Shown: positions 1 through 8,697 of the stretch, piece after piece
How the letters are laid out: each line of letters starts with the position of its first letter
How positions within the stretch are numbered: position 1 is the stretch's first letter
From: Jiella mangrovi
Lineage (GTDB): Bacteria > Pseudomonadota > Alphaproteobacteria > Rhizobiales > Rhizobiaceae
Length of the DNA stretch: 64,000 nucleotides
Assembly (NCBI RefSeq): GCF_017815135.1
Contig: NZ_JAGJCF010000001.1
Coordinates: 496,001 to 560,000, forward strand
Direction of reading: 5' to 3'
Translations under genes and position numbers: made by a program
Notes under the pieces: model-generated
Databases searched by the model: none
Told to the model about the DNA's origin: nothing
What the model saw: the letters and a program-made list of their open reading frames with translations, nothing else

Positions 1-255
1 GCTCAGGCGGAAATCACGCGCCCCGCAGCATGGACAACGCATCGTGTGTGTCCTGACCCTGAATCGGTCGGCGGTCTCCAAATCTCCTGCCGCTCGCCGG
101 TGTCGGCAGGTGGATCGGTAGGTGGGAAGCGCAAAAGACTCTGACAGGTCACGCCGTTCTTTATGCCAGCGCCCTATTATTGGGCGTGGCGAGATACTCC
201 TCCCATCGCCATCCGCGCCCTTGAAGGGTCGCCCCGCACCCGAGAGCTCGATCTG

Positions 256-1302
256 ATGAACCGCAGCATCCCCAATGGTTCCATGGGCGATTATCGAAGG
301 TTCGAAAGCGCCTTCTCCGCCGCCCGCAACAATGGGCTTTTTCGACATGTCGGCGGTCTCTACGATGAGACCGGGCTGCTTGGCGACCGCTGGCCCCGAA
401 TGCTGGAGCAGCTCAGGGCGGCGGGCGCCACGAACCTCAATCTCGGACGCCTTCTGGAAGGCCATGCCAATGCCGTTCAGCTCGTGCGGCTTTATGGTGA
501 TACCGGCCAGCACGCTCTTCTGGAGGAGATGCTGGAAACCGATGCCATCCTCGGCGTCTGGGGAGCCGACGGCACGCCGCCGGCCAGCGTCGAAACCGGC
601 GACGGGTCAGACAGGCTGCAAGGCGCCAAGCGCTATGCTTCGGGTCTCGGCATGGTCGCTCATGCGGTCGTTCCGATCGCAGGCGACGGCGGCGTGCTGC
701 AGCTTTATCTCCTGCCCGTCGACGACCCTGCCCGTCAGGATCTGTCGGCCTGGACCGTGAGCGGCATGCACGCCTCTGCCTCCGGGCGCTATTCCTTCGA
801 GGGCATCGCCATCGAAGAGCGCATGCGTCTCGGCGAGCCGGGGGTCTACAAGACCGAACCGTTCTTCGAGGGCGGGATCTGGCGCTGCGCGGCCGTTCAT
901 CTGGGCGGTCTCGAGACCATCCTGGCCTTGACCGCCCGCCAGCTCGAAGCGAGCGGCCGGCTCGACCATCCCCTGCAGACCGAACGGCTCGGACAGGCGA
1001 TCCTCGCCGCGCGCACCGCGCGGCTCTGGGTCGAGGATGCCGCAAGGCGGATCGAGGCGCCGAAGAGCGGAGAGACGGTGCAGCATGCCGTTGCAGCCGC
1101 GTCCTATACAAGGCTGCAGGTCGAGGCCTCCGCGCTGAAGGTCATGGAAACCGCCCGGCGCGCTGTGGGCCTCTCATCGTTCGAGACCGATCACCCGTTG
1201 GAGGCTGCGATCGCAGACCTCTCAGTCTATCTCAGACAGGCAAACCCGGATGCGCTGCTGATCCACAAATGCCGGACGATGGCGGCGGAATATCTGCGAT
1301 GA
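256..1302 (+). CDS. Acyl-CoA dehydrogenase-like protein
   Basis: This is a diverged member of the acyl-CoA dehydrogenase flavoprotein superfamily, about 348 residues from the chosen start. The middle part holds the LQGAKRYASGLG-type stretch that in the family forms the FAD/substrate beta-domain, and the C-terminal third is alpha-helical with the pattern of the four-helix bundle. The start is uncertain: an in-frame ATG lies at 163 with no good ribosome site, and the ATG at 256 has a weak GAGAG upstream. The stop overlaps the next start as ATGA, so it is translationally coupled to a PIG-L deacetylase/methyltransferase. That context suggests oxidation of a lipid or acyl group in glycoconjugate synthesis rather than ordinary beta-oxidation. 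The substrate is unknown, and no electron-transfer partner is seen nearby. Confidence 0.72.
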   Translation: MNRSIPNGSMGDYRRFESAFSAARNNGLFRHVGGLYDETGLLGDRWPRMLEQLRAAGATNLNLGRLLEGHANAVQLVRLYGDTGQHALLEEMLETDAILGVWGADGTPPASVETGDGSDRLQGAKRYASGLGMVAHAVVPIAGDGGVLQLYLLPVDDPARQDLSAWTVSGMHASASGRYSFEGIAIEERMRLGEPGVYKTEPFFEGGIWRCAAVHLGGLETILALTARQLEASGRLDHPLQTERLGQAILAARTARLWVEDAARRIEAPKSGETVQHAVAAASYTRLQVEASALKVMETARRAVGLSSFETDHPLEAAIADLSVYLRQANPDALLIHKCRTMAAEYLR

Positions 1303-2657
1303 GCGAGACCTACGCGGGCTGGATCGCGCGCTCTGCCAACGCCCCCAAGGCCGAGATAAGCCGGCTGGTCGGAACCGGTGGTCTGGTCGTGCTCTCTCCA
1401 CATCCGGACGACGAGACTTTCGGCGCATCGGCGCTCCTCGTCGATGCGGGCCGTGAGGGCCGCGCCGTGGGCATCGTCGCAGTCACCGACGGCGAGGCCT
1501 CGCATCCCGGCTCCCGATCCGTTTCGAGGCCGGCGCTGGCGACCATCAGGCAGGCCGAACAGGAGGCGGCGGTCAGAGCGCTCGGGGTCGGCGAGGCCCG
1601 GTTCCTGCGCTTGCGATTACCCGACGGCGGCTCGGGCCGGGATCCGCGCTTTGCGGATGCCGCCAAGCGCGTTGCTCACTTCTGCGACGCAATCGGCGCG
1701 ACAACGCTTTCGGCGCCGCATCCCGACGATCCGCATCCCGACCATCACGCAACGGCGGCGCTCGCCGCGGCGGTGCGCGAGCTCCGCCCGCGCTTGCGGC
1801 TTCTCTACTACTTCGTATGGTCGATGCGACTTGCCGACGAAACGCCGTATCGCGGGGCCGATCTTCTGCCTTTCAGACTGACGGTCGACCGGGCGGCCAA
1901 GGCCCGTGCTACCGCCTGCCATGCCTCGCAGCTCGGCGCCGTGATCACCGATGATCCGGACGGTTTCACGCTGCCGCCATGGTTTTTGGAAGCGCAGACC
2001 GCGCCATACGAGATCCACGCCCTTGCGCCGATGCCGGGCATGGTTCCCCCACCCCGGCATTTCGCCGAACTCTATGCCGATGACGGCGATCCCTGGCACG
2101 CGCGATCCTCCCGCTACGAAGTGGCAAAGCGCGCCGACAACTGCTGTCAGCTGGAGGGCCGCCGCTACGAACGTGGCCTCGACATCGGCTGCGGCGAAGG
2201 GCATCTCGCCGCCGAGCTGGTGGATCGCGAAATCACCAGCGCCATGACCGGCCTTGATCGGGACGCCGGCATCGTGGCACGCGCCAGCAAGGCCTATGGT
2301 GCGAGGCCCGAACTGCAGTTCGTGACCGGCGCGCTTCCAGAAGAGCTTCCGGAAGGCCCCTTCGATCTGGTGGTGATTTCCGAGGTGCTGTATTTTCTCG
2401 ATGAGCTTGCCCTGGCCTCGCTCGTGCGCGAGCTGACGAAGCAATTGAAGCGGGGAGCCGACATTCTCGTCGTCAGCTATCTCGGAGATACCGGCACGCC
2501 GCTTTCCGGCCGTGCCGCACACGATCTCTTCGTCGCGCTGTTCGGAACCGCGCTGACGACACTCAGCCTTCGAACTCAGGAACTTTATCAGACCGAGCTT
2601 CTGCGATTTTCGCCTCGAAACGAAGCAGCGCCGGCAGATGCCGGGCCATCTGACTGA
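1299..2657 (+). CDS. Bifunctional PIG-L deacetylase / SAM-dependent methyltransferase
   Basis: A two-domain enzyme of 452 residues. The N-terminal half is a PIG-L/LmbE-type Zn-dependent deacetylase, with the metal motif SPHPDDETFG near residue 30 and a second His/Asp cluster (PHPDDPHPDHH) further on. The C-terminal half is a class I methyltransferase with the SAM-binding motif LDIGCGEG, like NodS-type N-methyltransferases. The family would de-N-acetylate an amino sugar and then methylate the product; the natural substrate is not known. The start at 1299 is chosen because it gives a 4-nt ATGA overlap with the upstream gene; an in-frame ATG at 1269 would overlap more deeply. Its 3-prime end overlaps the convergent glycosyltransferase gene by 95 nt. 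Confidence 0.85.
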   Translation: MSETYAGWIARSANAPKAEISRLVGTGGLVVLSPHPDDETFGASALLVDAGREGRAVGIVAVTDGEASHPGSRSVSRPALATIRQAEQEAAVRALGVGEARFLRLRLPDGGSGRDPRFADAAKRVAHFCDAIGATTLSAPHPDDPHPDHHATAALAAAVRELRPRLRLLYYFVWSMRLADETPYRGADLLPFRLTVDRAAKARATACHASQLGAVITDDPDGFTLPPWFLEAQTAPYEIHALAPMPGMVPPPRHFAELYADDGDPWHARSSRYEVAKRADNCCQLEGRRYERGLDIGCGEGHLAAELVDREITSAMTGLDRDAGIVARASKAYGARPELQFVTGALPEELPEGPFDLVVISEVLYFLDELALASLVRELTKQLKRGADILVVSYLGDTGTPLSGRAAHDLFVALFGTALTTLSLRTQELYQTELLRFSPRNEAAPADAGPSD

Positions 2658-3702
2658 ATCGCATCCGCTCGCGCCTCAAGACTGCGAGTTCGGCCTCAGC
2701 ATGGAACCAGGCCAGGGGCCGCGCCGGCATATCGGCGAGCTGGTGCGCCCGGTCTGACGTCATGCCACCCGAGGTGAGCGCAGAAGCAACCCCCGCCCGG
2801 TCCTCGCAGGTCGTGACGAGGTGGCGAAGCCGCATTCGTCTCACAAGTTTCGAAGGCGGCTCCAGCGCCTCGTCGACGAGCGGATCGGATTCGATGCGGT
2901 TGCGCGCGAGTTCCGCGGCAAGCCCGCCCTCGGTCCGGCTGTCCAGCCGGCAAGAGGTTTCGACCCGAGCTGCGTCCACATAGGCAATGCGCAGACCATG
3001 CGCCTCGCAGCTTCGGCGCAGCGCCCGGTCCTCGCCGAAGGCAACGAGCGGAACCGGCCCGGCAATGCGATAGGCCGCCGCCGTAATCGCAAAATTGGCC
3101 CCGCCGATATTGCCGTGGTGAGGCCAGGGATTGCCCGGATCGGGAAAGGCGAGCGCGAGGATATGGCGTGTCGCGTCGCGATAGGCGCGGATCGCCGCAT
3201 CGCGCCTCGGATCGACCGCCGGAAGACTTGCCACCTCGCCGGCCAGAAACCCGATCCGGCCGCAAACGAGATCGAAGCCCTGAGCGAATGCGGCATCATA
3301 GGCCGCCATCAGACCCGGACAGACGATCGTGTCGGCATCCGTGGAAAAGAGAAGCGCTTCTGGGGCGACCTCGCGGGCGATCTCGAAGGCCAGCGATCTT
3401 GCCCTCGGCGCGGTTCCACGCGAATCCCGCCAGTTGATCGCAGCGGCCGTCAGCATGCCCCCTCGCCCGGGCATCCGGCCGCAGATGACGTCCATGCTGG
3501 CATCGTCGCAGTCATTGACCAGCATGACGGTATGCAGGGACGAACCGAACTCCCGGTCCAGCGCATCGAGACAGGCGCCGACCCGCTCCGCCTCGTCGCG
3601 AACCGGGACGCAGGCGACGTAACGCACGCCATTTCGTGGCGGCGAAGCTTCGAACCGAAGCAATTCGCCACCCGCTGCGGCAACGCGATCGGCAATCGAC
3701 AT
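2563..3702 (-). CDS. Glycosyltransferase family 2 protein
   Basis: A GT-A fold glycosyltransferase of 379 residues. The N-terminus shows the family-2 core: VRYVACVPVRDEAERVGACLDAL, then a VNDCDD nucleotide-sugar loop and a FSTDADTIV acidic motif (DxD-like). AFGEDRALRR further on resembles the catalytic ED region. I chose the ATG at 3702 because GGAAAG lies about 8 nt upstream; an ATG at 3717 is the alternative, and the open frame beyond it is arginine-rich and looks non-coding. The gene converges on and overlaps the deacetylase/methyltransferase, so the two face each other yet probably belong to one pathway. It is cytoplasmic or membrane-associated by inference, since no transmembrane helix is obvious. 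Donor and acceptor are unknown. Confidence 0.83.
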   Translation of the reverse strand: MSIADRVAAAGGELLRFEASPPRNGVRYVACVPVRDEAERVGACLDALDREFGSSLHTVMLVNDCDDASMDVICGRMPGRGGMLTAAAINWRDSRGTAPRARSLAFEIAREVAPEALLFSTDADTIVCPGLMAAYDAAFAQGFDLVCGRIGFLAGEVASLPAVDPRRDAAIRAYRDATRHILALAFPDPGNPWPHHGNIGGANFAITAAAYRIAGPVPLVAFGEDRALRRSCEAHGLRIAYVDAARVETSCRLDSRTEGGLAAELARNRIESDPLVDEALEPPSKLVRRMRLRHLVTTCEDRAGVASALTSGGMTSDRAHQLADMPARPLAWFHAEAELAVLRRERMRFSQMARHLPALLRFEAKIAEARSDKVPEFEG

Positions 3703-3984
3703 CGAAGGTCTTTCCATGGTGAGCCGGCGATCGACGAAATCGATCCACAGTTCGGCAAGATATCGGGCAAAGCGATTGCGGCAATCGCTCCGGCGTTTCG
3801 CCTCGCCCGGCTTGCCGTCTGCGCACCGCCGATGCCGAACCGTCTGCGTCGTCGATCGGGACCGGCGAAAACCGATCATCTTCGATGATCTTCAGGTCCA
3901 CCCAGCCAAATTCGCAACGCACAGATCGACTGAACGATTCCGCGCGTGGCTCGTTCGGGAAGGCCAGCTTTGGGAGATCGGGAC

Positions 3985-6900
3985 ATGCAGCATGTGAAGA
4001 CGACGGCCGGTTCGACCGGCAAGACCAAGCCTGTCTTCCCGCTTCATCCCATCGGCGCCGTTGCCGCGATGATCGCAAGACGTGCGGGCAAGGGCCGCAA
4101 GCCGTTCGTCTACATCGCCGAGACCGGCCGGCGCCGGCAGGACATCTTTGATCTGGCCAGGCTTTTGTCGGAACAGGGCGCCGTCGCCGAGTTCGCCGCC
4201 CCGGACGGGCTGCCGGGTGACGGGCTGCCCGTCAGCGCGGCGACCGCCGGCAACCGCATGGCGACGCTTCGATGGCTGCTCGATGCTGAAAAGCGGCCAT
4301 CCGTCGTCATTACTACCCCGGCTGCGCTTATCCGCAAAGTGCCGCCACGCTCGATCTGGACGGATCGCCATCTGGAGATCTGCGTCGGGGAGACGCTCGA
4401 TGCCGATCTCGTCGCAGCGCGGCTGCGGCGTCTCGGATACTGGCAGGACGACCGCGTCGACGAAGCCGGCGAATTCGCCATTCGCGGCAAGGTGATCGAG
4501 ATCTTTCCCGCCGCTGCCCCGCGCCCCTGCCGGATCGAGCACGGGGACGGCGTCGTCATCGCCATCAGGTCCTACGATCCGGCCAGCCAGCGCTCTGTCG
4601 CCGAAACCGGACGCCTGATCGTCGATCCGGCGAGCGAACTGACGATGTCGGACGAGGAGGCCTCAACCGAGGCCGGCGGGCGCGGCGAAGGCGAAAGCGA
4701 CGGGCCACTGTCTCGGCCGCACCCGTTTCTCTGCCGCCACTACGAGACATGCGAAACGCTGTTCGACTACCTTCCCGAAGCGGAGGTGATCGTCGAACGC
4801 GGCGCGGACCTTCGCGCCGAAGAGATCTTCATGGCCCTCGAGGGACTGGACGGCGAGACCGCGTCGGGCCACGCGGTTCTCGCCGACCATCTGTCCCGTG
4901 ACGACTGGGACGACATCCTCGCCGACCGCCTCGCGGCGCTCGTCGACGAGGTCAGGGTCGATCGCACCGTCCCGGTCTTCGCGCTGGAGCGCCAGCCCTA
5001 CAAGGCCTTTGCGGATTTCGCGGCAGCGAGGCTCGACGACGGTCACCGGATCGTCCTCGCCGGCAGTGACGCGCGGGCGCTGACCGCGGCCCGACGCCGG
5101 ATCGCTCGGCTTCTCGACCGGCAAATCCTCGACGCTGCCACATGGAGCGACGTGACCGGGGCAGAGCCTTCGTCGATGCTCGCCTTCGAAGCGCCGATCG
5201 TCGAAGGCTTCATCGTGCCCGAGAGCGACGTCACCGTCGTCAGCCTGCGCGATCTCGACGGCCAGACGGCGTCTCAATCCGCAAGAAGGCAGACCGGCGG
5301 TTTCGCCGCGCCCGCCGATACGTTCTTCACCGGCGACAAGGTCGTCCATATCGATCATGGCGTCGCGATCCTCGACGGGCTCGCGCCGATCGAAACGGAC
5401 AAGGCCGGCGCGGGCGCCGGGGAAGCCCTGGTGCTGCGCTTCGGCAAGGACGAGACGCTTCTCGTCCCGCTCAACGACATCGGAGCTGTCTGGCGCTATG
5501 GCGGGCCTTCGAGCGAGGTTTCGCTCGACACGCTCAAGGGACAGAGCTGGGCCAAGCGTCGCAACGCGGTCTTCGAGGCGATCTCCGCGACCGCCGGGAA
5601 AATGGTGAAGCGGTTGCAGGAAAAGGCGGCGGCGAAGGCGGCGGTGATCAAGCCCGACCGCGTCGCGTTCGAGCGGTTCTGCGCGCGTTTCGCCTATGAG
5701 CTGACACCCGATCAGAGCCGGGCCACGGGCGAAGTCCTCGCCGATCTGTCCTCCGGCCATCCGATGGACCGCCTCGTTTGCGGCGATGTCGGCTATGGCA
5801 AGACGGAGGTCGCGCTTCGCGCCGCGGCCGCGGCGGTCTTCTCCGGCAAGCAGGTGGCGGTTGTCGCGCCGACGACGGTGCTTGCCCAGCAGCATTACCG
5901 CGAATTCGTCAAGCGCTTCGCGCCGCAGGACGTCGAGGTCGTCCGGCTTTCGCGTCTCGTCGAGAAGGACGAGGCGGAGGCAACGAAGGAAGCGCTTGCC
6001 AGCGGCCGGGCGAAGATCGTCGTCGGCACCCATGCGATCATCGGCAAGGACGTCGCCTTCAAGGATCTCGCGCTCGTCGTCATCGACGAGGAACAGCGCT
6101 TCGGCAGCAAGCACAAGGGCGCGATGCGCGCCCTCGCGGACGGCCTGCACGTTCTCGCCATGACGGCGACACCGATCCCGCGAACGCTCGAAGCCGGCTT
6201 CGTCGGATTGAGCGATCTCAGCATTATCGCGATGCCGCCTGTCCGCCGTAGCCCCGTCAGGACCAGGATCGGCCCATTCGATGACGAGAAAATCGCAAGC
6301 GCCCTGTCGGCCGAACACGCGCGCGGTGGCCAGAGCTTCGTCGTCTGTCCCCGCATCGAGGATCTCGAGCCGATGGCGGACAAGCTTGCCGAGCTCGCCC
6401 CCGATCAGTCGGTGGTGATGCTGCATGGCCGGATGAAGCCGGAAGAGGTCGAGGATGCGATGCTTGCCTTCGCCAACCACGCGCACGACATCCTTCTCGC
6501 CACGACGATCGTCGAGAGCGGGCTCGACGTCGCCAATGCGAACACGATGATCGTCTGCCGCGCCGACCGCTTCGGCCTTGCCGAGCTCCACCAGCTGCGC
6601 GGACGCGTCGGACGGGGCATCAGCCGGGGCCACGTTCTCCTGACGACCGAGGCGGGCGAGGCTGTCAGCGAAGAGGCGCAAAAGCGGCTTCACGCGCTCA
6701 TGGAGTTCGACACGCTCGGCTCCGGCTTCGATATCGCCGCACGCGATCTCGACCTGCGAGGGACGGGCGATCTTCTGGGGGACGAGCAGGCCGGTCACCT
6801 TCAGACGATCGGCATCGCGCTCTACCGAAAGACGCTGGAGCGGGCGATCGCAGTCGCCAGGGGCAATCCGAATCCGGACGAGATCCGGCCGGTGGTCTCC

Positions 6901-7329
6901 ATCGGGCTGAACCTCTCGATCCCCGCCGATTACGTGACCGAACCCGACATGCGCATCGAGATCGCCAATCTTCTGGAACGTGTCGAGGAGACGGCGACAC
7001 TCGACGAGTTGCGTGCAGAGATCGCCGATCGCTTCGGGCCGATGCCAGAAGGGCTCGAAACGAGCTTTGCAATCGCCGCGCTCCGCCTGCGCTGCGCTGG
7101 CCTCGGGGTGACGAAGCTCGACCTCGGTCCGAAGGCGGTCGCCCTCAGCTTTACGCCCCCAACCTTCAGCTGCCTCGAAGCCTCGAAAGTGGAGCGCGGC
7201 GAAGACGGGCTGAAATGGTCGAAACAGCGGCTGGTCTTCGCGCATTTGGAAGGCGATCCGGCCGATCCGATCGCCGCGGCGGAGGGTGTTCTCGACCGGC
7301 TTGAGAGCCTGCTGCCGGCCACCGTGTGA
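3985..7329 (+). CDS. Mfd-like (transcription-repair coupling factor family) DEAD/DEAH helicase
   Basis: A protein of 1114 residues with the domain order of Mfd: an N-terminal UvrB-like part, a CarD/RID-like RNA polymerase interaction domain (GDKVVHIDHGVAILDGL near residue 450), a RecG-like double RecA motor and a C-terminal TRCF domain. Motor motifs are intact: Walker A GDVGYGKTE, DEEQ box VVIDEEQRFG, TATPIPRTL, and motif VI QLRGRVGRG. The family moves RNA polymerase stalled at lesions and recruits UvrA. The N-terminal third is weakly conserved and the protein is slightly short for Mfd, so it may be a second Mfd-like paralogue rather than the housekeeping copy; only the rest of the genome can show this. 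The start at 3985 has GGGAG at good spacing. It is divergent from the glycosyltransferase. Confidence 0.8.
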   Translation: MQHVKTTAGSTGKTKPVFPLHPIGAVAAMIARRAGKGRKPFVYIAETGRRRQDIFDLARLLSEQGAVAEFAAPDGLPGDGLPVSAATAGNRMATLRWLLDAEKRPSVVITTPAALIRKVPPRSIWTDRHLEICVGETLDADLVAARLRRLGYWQDDRVDEAGEFAIRGKVIEIFPAAAPRPCRIEHGDGVVIAIRSYDPASQRSVAETGRLIVDPASELTMSDEEASTEAGGRGEGESDGPLSRPHPFLCRHYETCETLFDYLPEAEVIVERGADLRAEEIFMALEGLDGETASGHAVLADHLSRDDWDDILADRLAALVDEVRVDRTVPVFALERQPYKAFADFAAARLDDGHRIVLAGSDARALTAARRRIARLLDRQILDAATWSDVTGAEPSSMLAFEAPIVEGFIVPESDVTVVSLRDLDGQTASQSARRQTGGFAAPADTFFTGDKVVHIDHGVAILDGLAPIETDKAGAGAGEALVLRFGKDETLLVPLNDIGAVWRYGGPSSEVSLDTLKGQSWAKRRNAVFEAISATAGKMVKRLQEKAAAKAAVIKPDRVAFERFCARFAYELTPDQSRATGEVLADLSSGHPMDRLVCGDVGYGKTEVALRAAAAAVFSGKQVAVVAPTTVLAQQHYREFVKRFAPQDVEVVRLSRLVEKDEAEATKEALASGRAKIVVGTHAIIGKDVAFKDLALVVIDEEQRFGSKHKGAMRALADGLHVLAMTATPIPRTLEAGFVGLSDLSIIAMPPVRRSPVRTRIGPFDDEKIASALSAEHARGGQSFVVCPRIEDLEPMADKLAELAPDQSVVMLHGRMKPEEVEDAMLAFANHAHDILLATTIVESGLDVANANTMIVCRADRFGLAELHQLRGRVGRGISRGHVLLTTEAGEAVSEEAQKRLHALMEFDTLGSGFDIAARDLDLRGTGDLLGDEQAGHLQTIGIALYRKTLERAIAVARGNPNPDEIRPVVSIGLNLSIPADYVTEPDMRIEIANLLERVEETATLDELRAEIADRFGPMPEGLETSFAIAALRLRCAGLGVTKLDLGPKAVALSFTPPTFSCLEASKVERGEDGLKWSKQRLVFAHLEGDPADPIAAAEGVLDRLESLLPATV

Positions 7330-7530
7330 TCGAGCGTAAACCGGTCTGGTGGATTCCAGCTTTTGCCCTGCAGGCGCTTCCGTGCAGGCTTAACGACGCG
7401 TCAGGCCCGCTCGCTCATAGCCGTTAGTGTCAGCCGACAACGTCCGACGATCTTTCGTTCGCTGCATCTACGGATTTCAAAAGACCCTCCCACATCTCAG
7501 ACTGGCTTTGCACCAAGCCGCCGCGAGCTG

Positions 7531-7671
7531 CCGATCGCCGCCTCGGCAGAAAAGTCAGCCAAGCTGCTGGCGAAGGGCGCCATCAAGATCTATCCCGGCT
7601 TTTCGCACGGCATGCTGACGGTGAACGCCGACGTTCTGAACGAAGACCTTCTGGCTTTCGTCGCCAGCTGA
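7531..7671 (+). pseudogene. 3-prime remnant of an alpha/beta hydrolase (chloroperoxidase-like)
   Basis: The last 46 codons before a TGA read like the C-terminus of non-haem chloroperoxidase-type alpha/beta hydrolases: a PIAASAEKSAKLL segment, then IYPGFSHG carrying the catalytic His, and an ending NEDLLAFVAS. The nucleophile elbow, catalytic Asp and everything upstream are missing. In a shifted frame just before it (about 7460-7490) a CIYGFQKT stretch may be a further scrap of the same gene, implying frameshift plus deletion. It is presumed non-functional. Confidence 0.6.
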
Positions 7672-7872
7672 ATTGTCCCGGGCTGGGGGCGGCATGTCCG
7701 GCCGCCCCAGCTTCCATCAAGGCGTCGGTTCTGCATGCGCGGCATTGCGCAAGGGCGGCCTCGATGGGAGAGTCGCCGCCATCCATCGGCTGTTCGCATG
7801 AGCCGGGCCTTCCGTGTGCCGCCCGGTTGCAGAGGCGGAATCCGGCCTCTCGAGAACGAATGGAGACCTCCC

Positions 7873-8541
7873 ATGGCGCAAAGCGAGCGCGAACTTCGCG
7901 AGGCCATCGTCGACAAGGCACGCTGGATGAATACGAGCGGCCTCAATCAGGGAACGTCCGGCAATATCTCGGCCCGCTGCGGCGACAGGATGCTGATCAC
8001 GCCGTCCGCCACGGCCTACGAGGCGATGACGCCCGATATGATCGCAGCCATGCCGATCGAGAGCGACGACGGCTCCTGGGAAGGCCCGCTGAAGCCGTCC
8101 ACCGAATGGCGTTTCCACCTCGACATCACCCGCGGTCGCCCCGATGTCGGCGGCATCGTCCACACCCATTCGACCTTTGCAACGGTCCTCGCCATCGCCA
8201 ACAAGCCGATCCCGGCCTGCCACTACATGATCGCCGCCTTCGGCGGGATGGATATCCGGGTCGCCGACTATGCGACCTACGGCACGAAGGAACTCTCCGA
8301 AGCCGCGCTGCGGGCTCTTGAAGACCGCACCGGCTGTCTCCTCGCCAATCACGGCATGATTGCCACCGGCGCGACCCTCGACAAGGCCATGTGGCTCGCC
8401 GTCGAGCTCGAGACGATCGCCAGGCAGTATTACCATTCGCTGCTGATTGGAGGCCCCAACATCCTGTCGGAAGCCCAAATTGCCGACACCGTCAAATCCT
8501 TCGGCACCTACGGCCTGCAGGATCCCGACAAGGTCGTCTGA
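7873..8541 (+). CDS. Class II aldolase/adducin family protein (L-fuculose-phosphate aldolase-like)
   Basis: A 222-residue zinc-dependent class II aldolase. Typical features are the phosphate-binding GTSGNISAR near residue 30, the acidic TEW segment, the metal-binding HTHS near residue 95 and a third His in LLANHGMIATG. The family splits or epimerises phosphorylated sugars (fuculose-1-P, ribulose-5-P) or hydroxyacid phosphates; which one cannot be told here. The start at 7873 has TGGAG seven bases upstream, and the longer open frame from 7735 is not supported. It is preceded by a hydrolase remnant and followed by a convergent binding-protein gene, so it looks monocistronic and no sugar kinase is adjacent. 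Confidence 0.85.
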   Translation: MAQSERELREAIVDKARWMNTSGLNQGTSGNISARCGDRMLITPSATAYEAMTPDMIAAMPIESDDGSWEGPLKPSTEWRFHLDITRGRPDVGGIVHTHSTFATVLAIANKPIPACHYMIAAFGGMDIRVADYATYGTKELSEAALRALEDRTGCLLANHGMIATGATLDKAMWLAVELETIARQYYHSLLIGGPNILSEAQIADTVKSFGTYGLQDPDKVV

Positions 8542-8697
8542 CAGGAATTCTTGAAGGGGGCACCGCTGCGAAGCCCGCCGGCGTTTCACCGATATGGAGA
8601 GAACCGAATGCGGCTCTCTCGGCGGCGCCCATCGGCCCGCCAATGAGCGATCCTGAACGGCTCCGCAGGCCAGCAAGTCCCTGCGAGGCGGGGTTCG

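Noticed and set aside
4663-7245. An 860-codon minus-strand open frame opposite the Mfd-like gene
   Set aside because: It is the antisense shadow of a clear helicase gene; arginine/glutamate-rich composition without motifs.
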